64,000 nt of DNA from NCBI GenBank assembly GCA_002389665.1, contig DGNO01000006.1, positions 30,488-94,487 of the forward strand, in the 5' to 3' direction. Below are positions 23,697 to 31,425 of this stretch, piece by piece. A program made the position numbers and the translations under genes. This DNA is from Rhodobiaceae bacterium UBA4490. Its GTDB lineage: Bacteria; Pseudomonadota; Alphaproteobacteria; Parvibaculales; Parvibaculaceae. The notes under the pieces were generated by a model that did not search any database, was not told where the DNA came from, and was given only the letters and a program-made list of their open reading frames with translations. How positions within the stretch are numbered: position 1 is the first letter of the stretch; every line of letters starts with the position of its first letter.

Positions 23697-24626
23697 CTAA
23701 TGCGTGATGGCGGCCATGAAATCGGGCCCGGCCTGCTCTTTCAAGGCGCGGGCGGCGGCTGCCCCGAGAAGTGCGGCCTCGGCAGCCGCCCCGTCGGATT
23801 CGCAGCCCAGTTTCTCCGAGCCGTCCGGCTTCACGATCTCGCCGCGGAAATGAATGATCCCGTCTTCCAGCATCGCATAGCCTGCGATCGGGGTGCGGCA
23901 GGAGCCGTCGAGCTCTTTCAAAAAGGCCCGCTCGGCGGCCATGCAGATCGCCGTTTCCTCGTGATTAAGTGGGGCGAGCATATCGGCCAGCGCCTCATCA
24001 TCCACCCGCCGCTCGATGCCGATAATCCCTTGGGCAATGGCGGGCAGCATTTCTTCGGGCGAAAGCGGCTGCGTGGCGGTGGCCAGCATGTCGAGCCTTG
24101 TGAGCCCGGCCATGGCGAGCAAAGTGCCGTCGGCCACTTCATCGGCGAGCTTGCGCATGCGCGTTTGCACATTGCCGCGGAAGGGCACGATCTCGAGATC
24201 CGGCCGGTTGATCAGCATTTGGGCAGCCCGGCGCAGCGAAGAGGTACCGAAACGCGCGCCCTCCGGCAGCTCGTCGATGGAGCCGTATTTCAGACTGATA
24301 AAGGCATCGCGCGGGTCCTCGCGCTCCAGCACGCAGTCGATGATCAGCCCGTCGGGCAGCACGGTCGGCATGTCCTTCATGGAATGGACGGCCAGATCGA
24401 TGCGGTTTTCGGCCAGCGCTTCCTCGATTTCCTTGGTGAAGAGCCCCTTGCCGCCGATTTCCATCAGTTGGCGGTCCTGGAATTTGTCCGCCGTGGTCTG
24501 GATGATTTCCAGCACCACATCCTCTTCGCCGAGCCCGTGATGGGCGCGCAGACGGTTTGCCACCGTTTCCGCCTGAATGAGAGCGAGTTTGGAGCCGCGG
24601 GTGCCGATGCGAATAGGACGTTGCAT
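23697..24626 (-). CDS. hemC: Hydroxymethylbilane synthase (porphobilinogen deaminase)
   Basis: 309 residues from ATG 24626. Joins four porphobilinogens into hydroxymethylbilane in the cytosol. Motifs: RIGTRGSKLALIQAE at the N-terminus, AVHSMKDMPT, FGTSSLRRAAQ, and the dipyrromethane-cofactor Cys243 in DGSCRTPIAGYA. Length is normal (about 310). A TTG 33 bases upstream is in frame but not preferred. Divergent from tsaD with about 144 bases between, a classical alphaproteobacterial arrangement. Confidence 0.95.
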   Translation of the reverse strand: MQRPIRIGTRGSKLALIQAETVANRLRAHHGLGEEDVVLEIIQTTADKFQDRQLMEIGGKGLFTKEIEEALAENRIDLAVHSMKDMPTVLPDGLIIDCVLEREDPRDAFISLKYGSIDELPEGARFGTSSLRRAAQMLINRPDLEIVPFRGNVQTRMRKLADEVADGTLLAMAGLTRLDMLATATQPLSPEEMLPAIAQGIIGIERRVDDEALADMLAPLNHEETAICMAAERAFLKELDGSCRTPIAGYAMLEDGIIHFRGEIVKPDGSEKLGCESDGAAAEAALLGAAAARALKEQAGPDFMAAITH

Positions 24627-24769
24627 AGATGAAGCCGTGAGTGCTAGAGCGTGAACCAACTGGACCGGCCCCTTATACAGCCTTGGCCCCTAAATAACAG
24701 GGAGCATCGGCATCACTTTATAAGGGCACCTCGAAATGCGCCTTTCTCAAGAGGCTGGATGGCGGCGCG

Positions 24770-25825
24770 ATGACCCTCTCCCGCGATATGATCGTTCTGG
24801 GCCTGGAAACAAGCTGCGATGAAACCGCCGCGGCCATTGTGCGCCGGCGCGCCGACGGCACGGGCGAGCTTCTGGCCAATCAGATCCTCAGCCAGATGGA
24901 CCATGCAGCTTATGGCGGGGTGGTGCCCGAGTTGGCCGCCCGCGCCCATGTCACCCATCTCGACGCCCTGATTGCTGCCGCTCTTAGCGAAGCAAAGCTC
25001 GATTTTACCGATCTTGACGGGATTGCCGCGACCGCCGGTCCCGGCCTGATCGGCGGGGTTCTCGTCGGACTTATGACCGCCAAGGGCCTTGCCTTTGCCC
25101 ATGGCCTGCCGCTGATCGGCGTCAATCACCTGGAAGGCCATGCTCTGACGGCCCGGCTGACGGACGAGGCGCCCTTTCCCTATCTCCTCCTTCTCGTCTC
25201 CGGCGGCCATTGCCAGCTTTTGGTGGTGGAAGGGGTCGGGCGCTATGAGCGCCTCGGCGCAACCATCGACGATGCGGTGGGCGAGGCTTTCGATAAGACG
25301 GCTAAAATGATGGGGCTCGGCTTTCCGGGCGGGCCGGCCGTGGAAAAAGCCGCGGCTAGCGGCGATGCCACCCGCTTTGCCCTGCCCCGCCCGCTGACCG
25401 GGCGGGAAGGCTGTGATTTTTCCTTCTCCGGCCTTAAAACCGCCGTGCGCAAAGCACTGCTCGATCTGGAGGAAGTCGGCCCGCATGATAAAGCCGACCT
25501 TGCCGCCTCCTTCCAAAAGGCAGTGGGCGATATTCTGGCCCGGCAGACCGGCAAGGCGCTGGAGATGGCAGGCGCCCGCCTCGGCCCCACCCCCCGCCTT
25601 GTGGTGGCAGGCGGCGTCGCCGCGAACCGCTATTTGCGCACGCGTCTTGAAGAGCTCTGCCAGGAGCGCGGCGCGCAGCTCATCGTGCCGCCGCCGAAAC
25701 TTTGCACCGATAACGGCGCGATGATCGCCTGGGCCGGGGCCGAGCGCCTGGCCCTCGGACTTTCCGATCCGCTGGATATAGCCGCCCGCGCCCGCTGGCC
25801 GCTCACCGAACTCGCAGCTTCCTAA
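24770..25825 (+). CDS. tsaD: tRNA N6-adenosine threonylcarbamoyltransferase
   Basis: 351 residues. Transfers threonylcarbamoyl to A37 of ANN-decoding tRNAs, with TsaB and TsaE. ASKHA-fold motifs: [10 protein letters not shown] near 10-19, [11 protein letters not shown] near 91-101, the metal-binding NHLEGH with His120 and His124, [16 protein letters not shown], and the metal Asp in [10 protein letters not shown]. Start 24770 is used; ATG 24788 is possible. The only nearby gene of the same transcript direction is far away, so it appears monocistronic. Confidence 0.95.
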   Translation: MTLSRDMIVLGLETSCDETAAAIVRRRADGTGELLANQILSQMDHAAYGGVVPELAARAHVTHLDALIAAALSEAKLDFTDLDGIAATAGPGLIGGVLVGLMTAKGLAFAHGLPLIGVNHLEGHALTARLTDEAPFPYLLLLVSGGHCQLLVVEGVGRYERLGATIDDAVGEAFDKTAKMMGLGFPGGPAVEKAAASGDATRFALPRPLTGREGCDFSFSGLKTAVRKALLDLEEVGPHDKADLAASFQKAVGDILARQTGKALEMAGARLGPTPRLVVAGGVAANRYLRTRLEELCQERGAQLIVPPPKLCTDNGAMIAWAGAERLALGLSDPLDIAARARWPLTELAAS

Positions 25826-25840
25826 AGGCCCACCCCGCAT

Positions 25841-25869
25841 AAAAAAAGCGCCGGCTAAAAAGCCGGCGC
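25841..25869 (-). terminator. Strong terminator for the 36-residue protein transcript
   Basis: GCGCCGGCT (25848-25856), loop AAAA, AGCCGGCGC (25861-25869); on the minus strand the stem is followed by seven T (25847-25841). There is no T tract on the plus strand, so it serves the minus-strand small gene rather than tsaD. Confidence 0.85.
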
Positions 25870-26002
25870 CAAGGTCTGAGCTTGGGGCTCAGGGGGGGTG
25901 CCAGGCCCTCCGTCAATAAGGGGGGAGGGGAGAGAGGGCCCGGCGGGGGATCGGAGGAAACAGACTGGTATTCTCAGAGCGCACTGCAACAAAGCAGCCG
26001 GA

Positions 26003-26113
26003 TTAAGCGACCTGCGCGGCCACCTGGCCGATGAAAAGCAGGGCATAGGCGCCGAGGACAACGCCGACGAAGGTCTGAGGATTGGCCAGCTGATGAAGAT
26101 TGATGTTCAGCAT
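26003..26113 (-). CDS. 36-residue single-span membrane protein
   Basis: Read by hand: ATG 26113, TAA 26003. A polar start (MLNINLHQLANPQT) is followed by one hydrophobic helix, FVGVVLGAYALLFIGQVAA, ending QVA. GGGAG lies eight bases upstream of the ATG. A strong minus-strand terminator at 25841-25869 lies 134 bases downstream, and a 22-base palindrome is 122 bases upstream, so transcription signals bracket it. I recognise no family. Reality is supported by ribosome binding site, terminator and amphipathic design; peptide or expression data would settle it. Confidence 0.65.
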   Translation of the reverse strand: MLNINLHQLANPQTFVGVVLGAYALLFIGQVAAQVA

Positions 26114-26607
26114 GGGATGCTCCCTGAAGGTCAATATCGCTATCAAACTCGTTTCAAAACTTGCTCGCGGGGCGGGTTCCAAGCCTTTCCGTCCTGCGAT
26201 GAAAGGGATATGGGAGCCCTTGAATGAAAAACAATGAATGAAATCGATTTTATTCAGCGTTCATTCCATATTTTTTGTGCGATGCACAAAAACTGGCGGA
26301 GAACTGGGCTTTTCACCAACGCTGCCCGGCCAAAAAATTTTCACCGCCAAGGCCGATTCACCGCTTGAACGGGATCGGGTGGGCGCATCGCGCCGCCACG
26401 GTAAAAGCGCCGCAGGGACGCTCACCGATTCCGCTTGTGTTTCCGCGCAGCGAGGCGCAATGTGGATAAGCCAGTTTCGAGCGCTAGGTCATCTCTGCTT
26501 CGTATCGGCCTTCAAGGCGACCCGAGCTATTTGCCCCGAAAACTTGAGCTGCCGTCATCTGCCCGTCGGGCATGTGACTTCTACAATATTTTTGAAAGCG
26601 AAAATCT
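26114..26607. other. 494-base intergenic region, small membrane protein to cold-shock gene
   Basis: Divergent regulatory space without a supported gene. It holds the palindrome at 26235-26256 and an AT-rich flank (26220-26340). The right part, 26340-26607, is the probable leader of the cold-shock gene; TACAAT near 26583 could be a -10, but no matching -35 is visible. Cold-shock mRNAs often have long structured leaders; I could not define one here. Confidence 0.5.
26235..26256. promoter_or_regulatory. 22-base palindrome, site A
   Basis: Left arm TGAATGAAATC (26235-26245), right arm GATTTTATTCA (26246-26256): 10 of 11 bases pair. Extra ATGAA/TTCAT symmetry surrounds it. The same TGAA...TTCA 22-base layout occurs at 27588-27609 directly upstream of a TetR gene, suggesting one regulator binds both. 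Confidence 0.55.
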
Positions 26608-26814
26608 ATGACGACCGGAACAGTTAAATGGTTCAACCCCACCAAGGGTTATGGCTTCATCGAGCCTGACGATGGCTCCAAAGATGCCTTCCTGCACATC
26701 TCCGCTCTGGAGCGCGCAGGCATGTCCAGCATCAATGAAGGCCAGCGGGTGGAGTTCGAACTTCAGACCGGTAAAAACGGCAAAAGCTCGGCAGAGAACC
26801 TTAAACTCGCCTAA
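26608..26814 (+). CDS. Cold-shock domain protein (CspA family)
   Basis: 68 residues, a single OB-fold cold-shock domain. RNP1 is KGYGFIEP (residues about 13-20) and RNP2 is DAFLHIS (about 26-32); the N-terminal GTVKWFNPTKG is diagnostic. CspA-type proteins bind single-stranded nucleic acid and relax RNA structure. Single-gene transcript: a good terminator follows at 26853-26879. Ribosome binding site is weak (GAAAG), as often for csp genes relying on leader structure. Confidence 0.95.
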   Translation: MTTGTVKWFNPTKGYGFIEPDDGSKDAFLHISALERAGMSSINEGQRVEFELQTGKNGKSSAENLKLA

Positions 26815-26852
26815 GCAATCTCTGGTTCTCTAATCGAGAGCAAGATTACGGA

Positions 26853-26879
26853 CTGGCGGCCTTCGGGGCCGCCAGTTTT
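26853..26879 (+). terminator. Terminator of the cold-shock gene
   Basis: CTGGCGGCC (26853-26861), loop TTCGG, GGCCGCCAG (26867-26875), then TTTT. Confidence 0.85.
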
Positions 26880-26909
26880 GTTTTGGGGGCTTGGGTTCCG
26901 GAAAAAGAC

Positions 26910-27545
26910 TTAAGCGTCCTGCATGGCATGGCGGGCTTTTTCTTCCGCCGCCGCTTTTAAAGGGCAGGCAAGCCCATCGGTGATGAGCTTGAAGACGCCC
27001 TGGAGTTCGAATTCCAGCCGCTCCAGTGAGAGGCGCGAGAAAAGCTGGGGATAGGAAAAGCGCATCGTCGCTGCTTGGATAAACTCGGCGCAGGCCGCCG
27101 TATCATCGCAGCGGAACTCCCCCGCCTTCACGCCCATGTCCAGAATCTGCGCGATCACATCCCGCTCCCGCTTCAGCCCTTCATTGTGAAAAGACGGCCG
27201 CTCGGCGGTGACAATCTGCGCCATATCCACGATCTTCGGGTCTTCTTCCAGCGTCTCGAAGGTGGAGCGCAGGTCCTGCAGTAAAAAGCGCCAGAGCCGC
27301 TCGCGCGCCGAAAGCCCCGGCTCTTCCAGAATGCGCTGCAATTCTTCCGCCGTCTGGATCGAGGCGCGCCGGCAAATCTCCTCGGCAATATCAAGCTTGC
27401 CCGGAAAATAGCGGTAGAGATTGCCCGGCGACATATCGCAGTCCCCGGCAAGCTCGGCCATGGTGGTCTTGGCATAGCCGTAATGGAAAAAGCGCTGCTT
27501 GGCGGCAGCGATGATTTTTTCGCGCATCTCGTCGGGACAGATCAT
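26910..27545 (-). CDS. TetR-family regulator
   Basis: 211 residues from ATG 27545. DNA-binding domain residues about 7-55: REKIIAAAKQRFFHYGYAKT, MAELAGDCDMSPGNLYRYFP with the NLYRYF recognition helix. The C-terminal effector domain (about 85-200) resembles TetR_C_11/FadR-like helical bundles but has no ligand-specific motif. Divergent from gpsA across 107 bases, where a 22-base palindrome (27588-27609) lies; autoregulation is likely. The same palindrome class occurs near the 36-residue membrane protein 1.3 kb away. Confidence 0.92.
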   Translation of the reverse strand: MICPDEMREKIIAAAKQRFFHYGYAKTTMAELAGDCDMSPGNLYRYFPGKLDIAEEICRRASIQTAEELQRILEEPGLSARERLWRFLLQDLRSTFETLEEDPKIVDMAQIVTAERPSFHNEGLKRERDVIAQILDMGVKAGEFRCDDTAACAEFIQAATMRFSYPQLFSRLSLERLEFELQGVFKLITDGLACPLKAAAEEKARHAMQDA

Positions 27546-27587
27546 GGAAACGATTGTAGGCTCCGCCGCAGAAGAAACAATGAAAAA

Positions 27588-27609
27588 TGAACAATCAATG
27601 ATTCGTTCA
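27588..27609. promoter_or_regulatory. 22-base palindrome, site B, TetR/gpsA intergenic
   Basis: Left half TGAACAATCAA (27588-27598) and right half TGATTCGTTCA (27599-27609); TGAAC/GTTCA arms are perfect, the inner part is near symmetric with ATC/GAT. It lies 43 bases upstream of the TetR ATG and 44 bases upstream of the gpsA ATG. Candidate operator. Confidence 0.55.
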
Positions 27610-27652
27610 CTATTTTTTCAGGGCAAACCGCCCTTCTCCGGAGCCCGCACCC

Positions 27653-28657
27653 ATGGCTGATACCCCCCTTTCCCGCATTGCCGTGATCGGCGGCGGCGCC
27701 TGGGGCACGGCGCTCGCCTCGGTCGCCGCCCGCGCCGGGCGGGACGTTACGCTCTGGGCCCGGGAAGAAGAAGTCGTGGCCGCCGTCAATAAGGGCCATG
27801 AGAACACCCCCTTCCTGCCCGGTATCGCGCTCGACCCGGCGATCCGCGCCACCTCCGATTTTGCCGAGCTGGCAGGCGCCGAGGCGATTTTGCATGTCGC
27901 CCCGGCCCAGCACCTGCGCGCCGTGACCGCAGGTCTTTCCCCCCATCTCAAACCCGGCACCCCGCTCGTCCTGTGCGCCAAGGGCATCGAAACGGCGAGC
28001 GGCAAGCTGATGAGCGAGGTCGCCCGCGAAGAAGCACCCGATGCCAGGCTTGCCGTCCTTTCCGGCCCGAGCTTTGCCGCCGATGTCGCCCGCGGCCTGC
28101 CCACCGCCGTCACGCTTGCCTGCGCCGATGAAGCGCTCGGCGCGCAGCTTGTGGAGGCGATCGGCGTGCCGACCTTCCGGCCCTATCTCAGCGCCGATGT
28201 GATCGGCGCACAGATCGGCGGGGCAGTGAAGAACGTGCTTGCCATTGCCTGCGGCATTGTCGAGGGCAAGGCCTTCGGCGATAGCGCCCGCGCCGCGCTG
28301 ACCGCGCGCGGCTTCATGGAAATGAGCCGCTTCGGCGAAGCGCTGGGCGCAAAGCCTGCCACTTTGAAAGGCCTCTCGGGCCTCGGCGATCTCATCCTCA
28401 CCTGCGGCTCACGGCAAAGCCGGAACATGTCGCTCGGCTTTGCGCTGGGGGAAGGCAAAACGCTTCAAGATATTCTGGGGGCGCGCTCTTCCGTCTCCGA
28501 AGGCGTTTATACCGCCGAGGCCGTGGTGCGCCTTGCCGCCGCCAAAGGCATCGACATGCCGATCTGCGAAGCGGTGCACAACATCCTTTCGGGCAAGAGC
28601 GGTGTCGATGACGCCATCGCCGCTCTCCTTGCCCGCCCCTTTACAAGTGAAGACTGA
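27653..28657 (+). CDS. gpsA: Glycerol-3-phosphate dehydrogenase [NAD(P)+]
   Basis: 334 residues. Reduces dihydroxyacetone phosphate to sn-glycerol 3-phosphate, the backbone for phospholipids. NAD(P) site [12 protein letters not shown] near 12-22; [17 protein letters not shown], the catalytic Lys in [13 protein letters not shown], and [12 protein letters not shown] are all present. Length normal. Two short genes (YciI and EVE) follow within 15-30 bases, so a gpsA-yciI-EVE transcript is likely, an arrangement common in Alphaproteobacteria. Confidence 0.96.
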   Translation: MADTPLSRIAVIGGGAWGTALASVAARAGRDVTLWAREEEVVAAVNKGHENTPFLPGIALDPAIRATSDFAELAGAEAILHVAPAQHLRAVTAGLSPHLKPGTPLVLCAKGIETASGKLMSEVAREEAPDARLAVLSGPSFAADVARGLPTAVTLACADEALGAQLVEAIGVPTFRPYLSADVIGAQIGGAVKNVLAIACGIVEGKAFGDSARAALTARGFMEMSRFGEALGAKPATLKGLSGLGDLILTCGSRQSRNMSLGFALGEGKTLQDILGARSSVSEGVYTAEAVVRLAAAKGIDMPICEAVHNILSGKSGVDDAIAALLARPFTSED

Positions 28658-28671
28658 GATAAGGAAACATC

Positions 28672-28953
28672 ATGCTTTTCTGCATTATCGGCACGGATAA
28701 AAAAGACACGCTCGACAAACGTCTTGCCAACCGGGACGCCCATCTCAAACATTGGGGCGAGAGCGGCGCCGTGAAACTCGGCGGGCCTTTTACGAGCGAT
28801 GATGGAGAGATCATGAACGGCTCCATGCTCGTCATCGATGTCGAGGACCGCGCGGCTGCGCAAAAGCTCGTCGACGGCGACCCTTACAAGGTGAACGGCG
28901 TTTTCGAGAGCGTGGAAGTGCGCGCCTGGAAATGGCTGCTCAAGGATCAATAA
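28672..28953 (+). CDS. YciI-family protein
   Basis: 93 residues, AAGGAA before the ATG. Compact YciI fold: MLFCIIGTDKKDTLDKRL, then AHLKHWGESGAVKLGGPF with the conserved His, and DPYKVNGVFESVEVRAWKW (two pieces near 68-88). Second YciI-like gene in this window but of a different subtype from the one at 14911: this one keeps the gpsA-linked form. The gap to gpsA is 14 bases. Reaction not established. Confidence 0.92.
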   Translation: MLFCIIGTDKKDTLDKRLANRDAHLKHWGESGAVKLGGPFTSDDGEIMNGSMLVIDVEDRAAAQKLVDGDPYKVNGVFESVEVRAWKWLLKDQ

Positions 28954-28983
28954 GCGCGGGGCTCAAGCGCGCGCGGAGGGAAC

Positions 28984-29424
28984 ATGGCTTACTGGCTTTT
29001 TAAATCCGAACCTTCCACCTGGGGCTGGGACGACCAGTTCAAACGCGGCGCGAAGGGCGAGCACTGGGACGGCGTGCGCAACTACCAGGCCAATAACAAT
29101 ATGAAGGCCATGAAGAAGGGCGATCTCGGCTTCTTCTATCACTCGGTGGATGAAAAACGCATTGTCGGCATTGTCGAGGTGATCAAGGAACATTACCCCG
29201 ATGACAGCGATGCCTCAGGCCGCTTCGGTATGGTGGACATCAAGGCAGCGGAAACCGTGCCTAAGCCCGTCTCCCTTGCCGATATCAAGGAAGACCCGGC
29301 GCTCGCCGAGATGGCGCTTCTCAAACAATCCCGCCTTTCCGTTTCACCCGTGCGCGCGGAGGAATGGAAGCTCATCTGCAAAAAGGGTGGTTTGAAGAAA
29401 GTGCCGCTTTCCAAGAATAAGTAG
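28984..29424 (+). CDS. EVE-domain protein
   Basis: 146 residues with GGAGG before the ATG. A single EVE domain (PUA-like fold): MAYWLFKSEPSTWGWDDQ, the aromatic cage region HWDGVRNYQANNNMKAMKKG, GFFYHS, and a final LSVSPVRAEEWKLIC. EVE domains bind modified bases in nucleic acids; the single-domain form is usually next to gpsA or yciI genes in Alphaproteobacteria, as here. Probable last gene of the gpsA operon; intergenic repeat follows. Confidence 0.93.
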   Translation: MAYWLFKSEPSTWGWDDQFKRGAKGEHWDGVRNYQANNNMKAMKKGDLGFFYHSVDEKRIVGIVEVIKEHYPDDSDASGRFGMVDIKAAETVPKPVSLADIKEDPALAEMALLKQSRLSVSPVRAEEWKLICKKGGLKKVPLSKNK

Positions 29425-29435
29425 AGAGAGCGCTC

Positions 29436-29517
29436 CTCACCTGAGCCCTCTCCCCCTGAAGGGGCGAAGAAAAATGAAAACCCTCTCCCCCTGGGGGAGA
29501 GGGCCGGGGTGAGGGGG
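29436..29517. repeat. Intergenic palindromic repeat of CCCTCTCCCC type
   Basis: CCCTCTCCCC (29481-29490) pairs with GGGGAGAGGG (29494-29503); a partial copy with CCTCTCCCCC and AAGGGG occurs at about 29449-29465, and outer CTCACC/GGTGAGG arms flank both. Such dispersed intergenic elements are frequent in high-G+C Proteobacteria. Similar but partial wording occurs around 8751-8782. Confidence 0.7.
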
Positions 29518-29544
29518 GAGGCCTCACAACAATTACGGCGCCCC

Positions 29545-29880
29545 ATGCTTTTTCTCTGCCGCCTTAACGATCTCGACAATCCCGGCACGAAGGAAGCCGA
29601 GGCACACGTGCAAGGCCGCCCGCAAAATATCTTTCTCGTGCGCAAAGGTGACAGCGTCTTTGCTTATCTCAACATCTGCCCCCATGCAGGCCAGCCGCTC
29701 AACCGGATGAGAAACCGCTTTCTCAATCAGGCTGAGACCCATCTTCTCTGCTCGGCCCATGCGGCAAGTTTCGAGATTGAAACGGGGCTATGCACCGGCG
29801 GGCCTTGCGCAGGCAAAAGCCTGACGCAGCTTCCGCTGTACCAAAGCGGCGATGCCTTCTATCTGGCAGAGACGGATTAA
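29545..29880 (+). CDS. Rieske [2Fe-2S] ferredoxin-like protein
   Basis: 111 residues from ATG 29545; upstream GTG at 29509 sits in the repeat and is rejected. Ligands are Cys45 and His47 in NICPHAGQPL and Cys69 and His72 in LLCSAHAASF, the C-x-H...C-x2-H Rieske pattern with the usual second-shell GLCTGGPC. No oxygenase domain is fused; it is the size of stand-alone Rieske ferredoxins (NirD-like or biphenyl-type). Its partner oxidoreductase is not next to it, so the electron acceptor is unknown. Four bases overlap with the convergent gene's stop. Confidence 0.88.
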   Translation: MLFLCRLNDLDNPGTKEAEAHVQGRPQNIFLVRKGDSVFAYLNICPHAGQPLNRMRNRFLNQAETHLLCSAHAASFEIETGLCTGGPCAGKSLTQLPLYQSGDAFYLAETD

Positions 29881-30416
29881 ATCATCAGCCGCGTCGCGCG
29901 CAGATTGTCCGGCATCAAGACTTCAAGCAATGTCGGCGAGAATGTCTGCGTGGCATTGTTATAGACAGCCAGCAAATAAGTATCGCCTGGCGAGGTCTGC
30001 TCATACGCATCGACGCGTTTGATCAATTTATCGGTGATTTCATCGACACTTTGCTCGCCGAACTGGTGAGTGATGAAAACCCGGTAGTCGGCGCGCGATT
30101 GCAGGAGCTTGTCGAAATCATCCCAGACATCGCCCCAATTGCGCGCCCATTCGCATTCGCACGCCAGCACGATGCGCTTCGTATTGCTCTCACCGCTTTC
30201 ATCGGGTGATTCCTGTGCCCAGGTCACATCATAGACCCACTCGCCGCGCACCTGCTGCGCCTCGATGCCATTGGCATAAACGATGTGATCGCGCTCGGCG
30301 CCGAGCTCGGCAAGCTCGCTCTTGATGCAGCGCGTCCAATCCTGGTCATAAGCATCGGGAAGTTTCGCGGGCACTTCGTTCAGAAGGGCGGTGATCTTTT
30401 GATAGACGTCCTGCAT
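29877..30416 (-). CDS. Uncharacterised protein, possible PD-(D/E)xK nuclease fold
   Basis: 179 residues from ATG 30416 (AGAGGA four bases upstream). I recognise no named family. A pattern RGEWVYDVTWAQE followed by RIVLACECEWARNW is reminiscent of PD-(D/E)xK nuclease cores (D, then E-x-E/K after a hydrophobic strand), and ADYRVFITHQFG continues as a strand-helix as in these folds. The Lys usually found after the second acidic residue is absent, so activity is doubtful. Convergent with the Rieske gene (four-base overlap) and eight bases after the creatininase-family gene. Confidence 0.6.
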   Translation of the reverse strand: MQDVYQKITALLNEVPAKLPDAYDQDWTRCIKSELAELGAERDHIVYANGIEAQQVRGEWVYDVTWAQESPDESGESNTKRIVLACECEWARNWGDVWDDFDKLLQSRADYRVFITHQFGEQSVDEITDKLIKRVDAYEQTSPGDTYLLAVYNNATQTFSPTLLEVLMPDNLRATRLMI

Positions 30417-30423
30417 AAATCCT

Positions 30424-31170
30424 CTAACTGGTCGTGAAAGTTTTGAAGTCTTCGGCAAGACCCTTGGCCGAAAGCTCGATCAGCTTTTCGCCGTCTTCGA
30501 TACGCGCAAGAGAAGGATCGGAACCGATGCGCCCGTCGGGAAATTTTGCCCGGTAATCTTCCGCATCCGTGAAACGGCCTGAGGGCGCGATGGCCGGCTC
30601 CATCACCGCGTGCTTCACCGTTTCGGGGAAGGCGGCATATGTAACGGCCACTTCCGAGGGCGTTGCGTGGCTGCCATGGGCGCTGCCATAGGTCTTCTTG
30701 CAATAATCGAGCACCGGTTTGAAGTCCCACCAATTGACGAGACGGCATTTGACGGCGCGCCGGTTGCCCTCTTCCCGGCCAAGGCTGCGGTCCGCATAAA
30801 TTTCAGAAAAAGCAGCCTGAATGGTCGCGATATTGCCGCCATGACCGTTGAAGAAATAAATCCTGTCAAAACCGTGCCGGCTGAGCGAGGCCACCCAGTC
30901 GTAAATCGCCGCGATCATCGTCGAAGGGCGCAGCGTCATGGACCCGGCAAAGCCCATATGATGCTGGGCGATGCCGACATTGAAAGTGGGCGCGATCAGC
31001 ATCTGCGTTCCTTCCGCCGCTTTGCGCGCAATCACTTCCGGACAGATTGCATCCGTGCCAATCAGCCCGTTCGGCCCATGCTGCTCGGTCGAGCCGATGG
31101 GGACAAGAACGCCTTTCGAGCGCTCCAGATAGGCCTCGACTTCCGGCCAGCTTGCGTGATGCAGCAGCAT
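30424..31170 (-). CDS. Creatininase-family amidohydrolase
   Basis: 248 residues from ATG 31170, favoured over 31176 because AAGGAC is seven bases upstream. Metal-dependent hydrolases of this family open lactams or amides. Metal ligands appear in PIGSTEQHG (Glu28, His30), the GTDA segment (Asp39), FFNGHGGN (His) and TPSEVAV (Glu). The family includes creatininase, MftE and FAPy deformylase; the substrate cannot be told. Eight bases before the hypothetical gene at 29877, so likely a two-gene transcript. Confidence 0.88.
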   Translation of the reverse strand: MLLHHASWPEVEAYLERSKGVLVPIGSTEQHGPNGLIGTDAICPEVIARKAAEGTQMLIAPTFNVGIAQHHMGFAGSMTLRPSTMIAAIYDWVASLSRHGFDRIYFFNGHGGNIATIQAAFSEIYADRSLGREEGNRRAVKCRLVNWWDFKPVLDYCKKTYGSAHGSHATPSEVAVTYAAFPETVKHAVMEPAIAPSGRFTDAEDYRAKFPDGRIGSDPSLARIEDGEKLIELSAKGLAEDFKTFTTS

Positions 31171-31425
31171 ATGCATGTCCTTCAGGGCGTGAGTGAGGGG
31201 CAAGTCTAGCCGCCGGGAGGCAAAACACCAAACCGGCGCCCATGACAAGGCGCAGAACGGTGTCGCAAAACCTCCGCTAAACGCAAGGGAAAGCCCGGCC
31301 CCGCTTTCCGCGCCCCGCTCCTCACTTGACCTTTACCGGCTGCGGCGGGAAAACGGCGCAGGGGCGGCCGGGTTCTGTGATATATCTGCGCGCGGCCTAC
31401 GCGTTGCGGCAAGAGGAGAAGAAAC

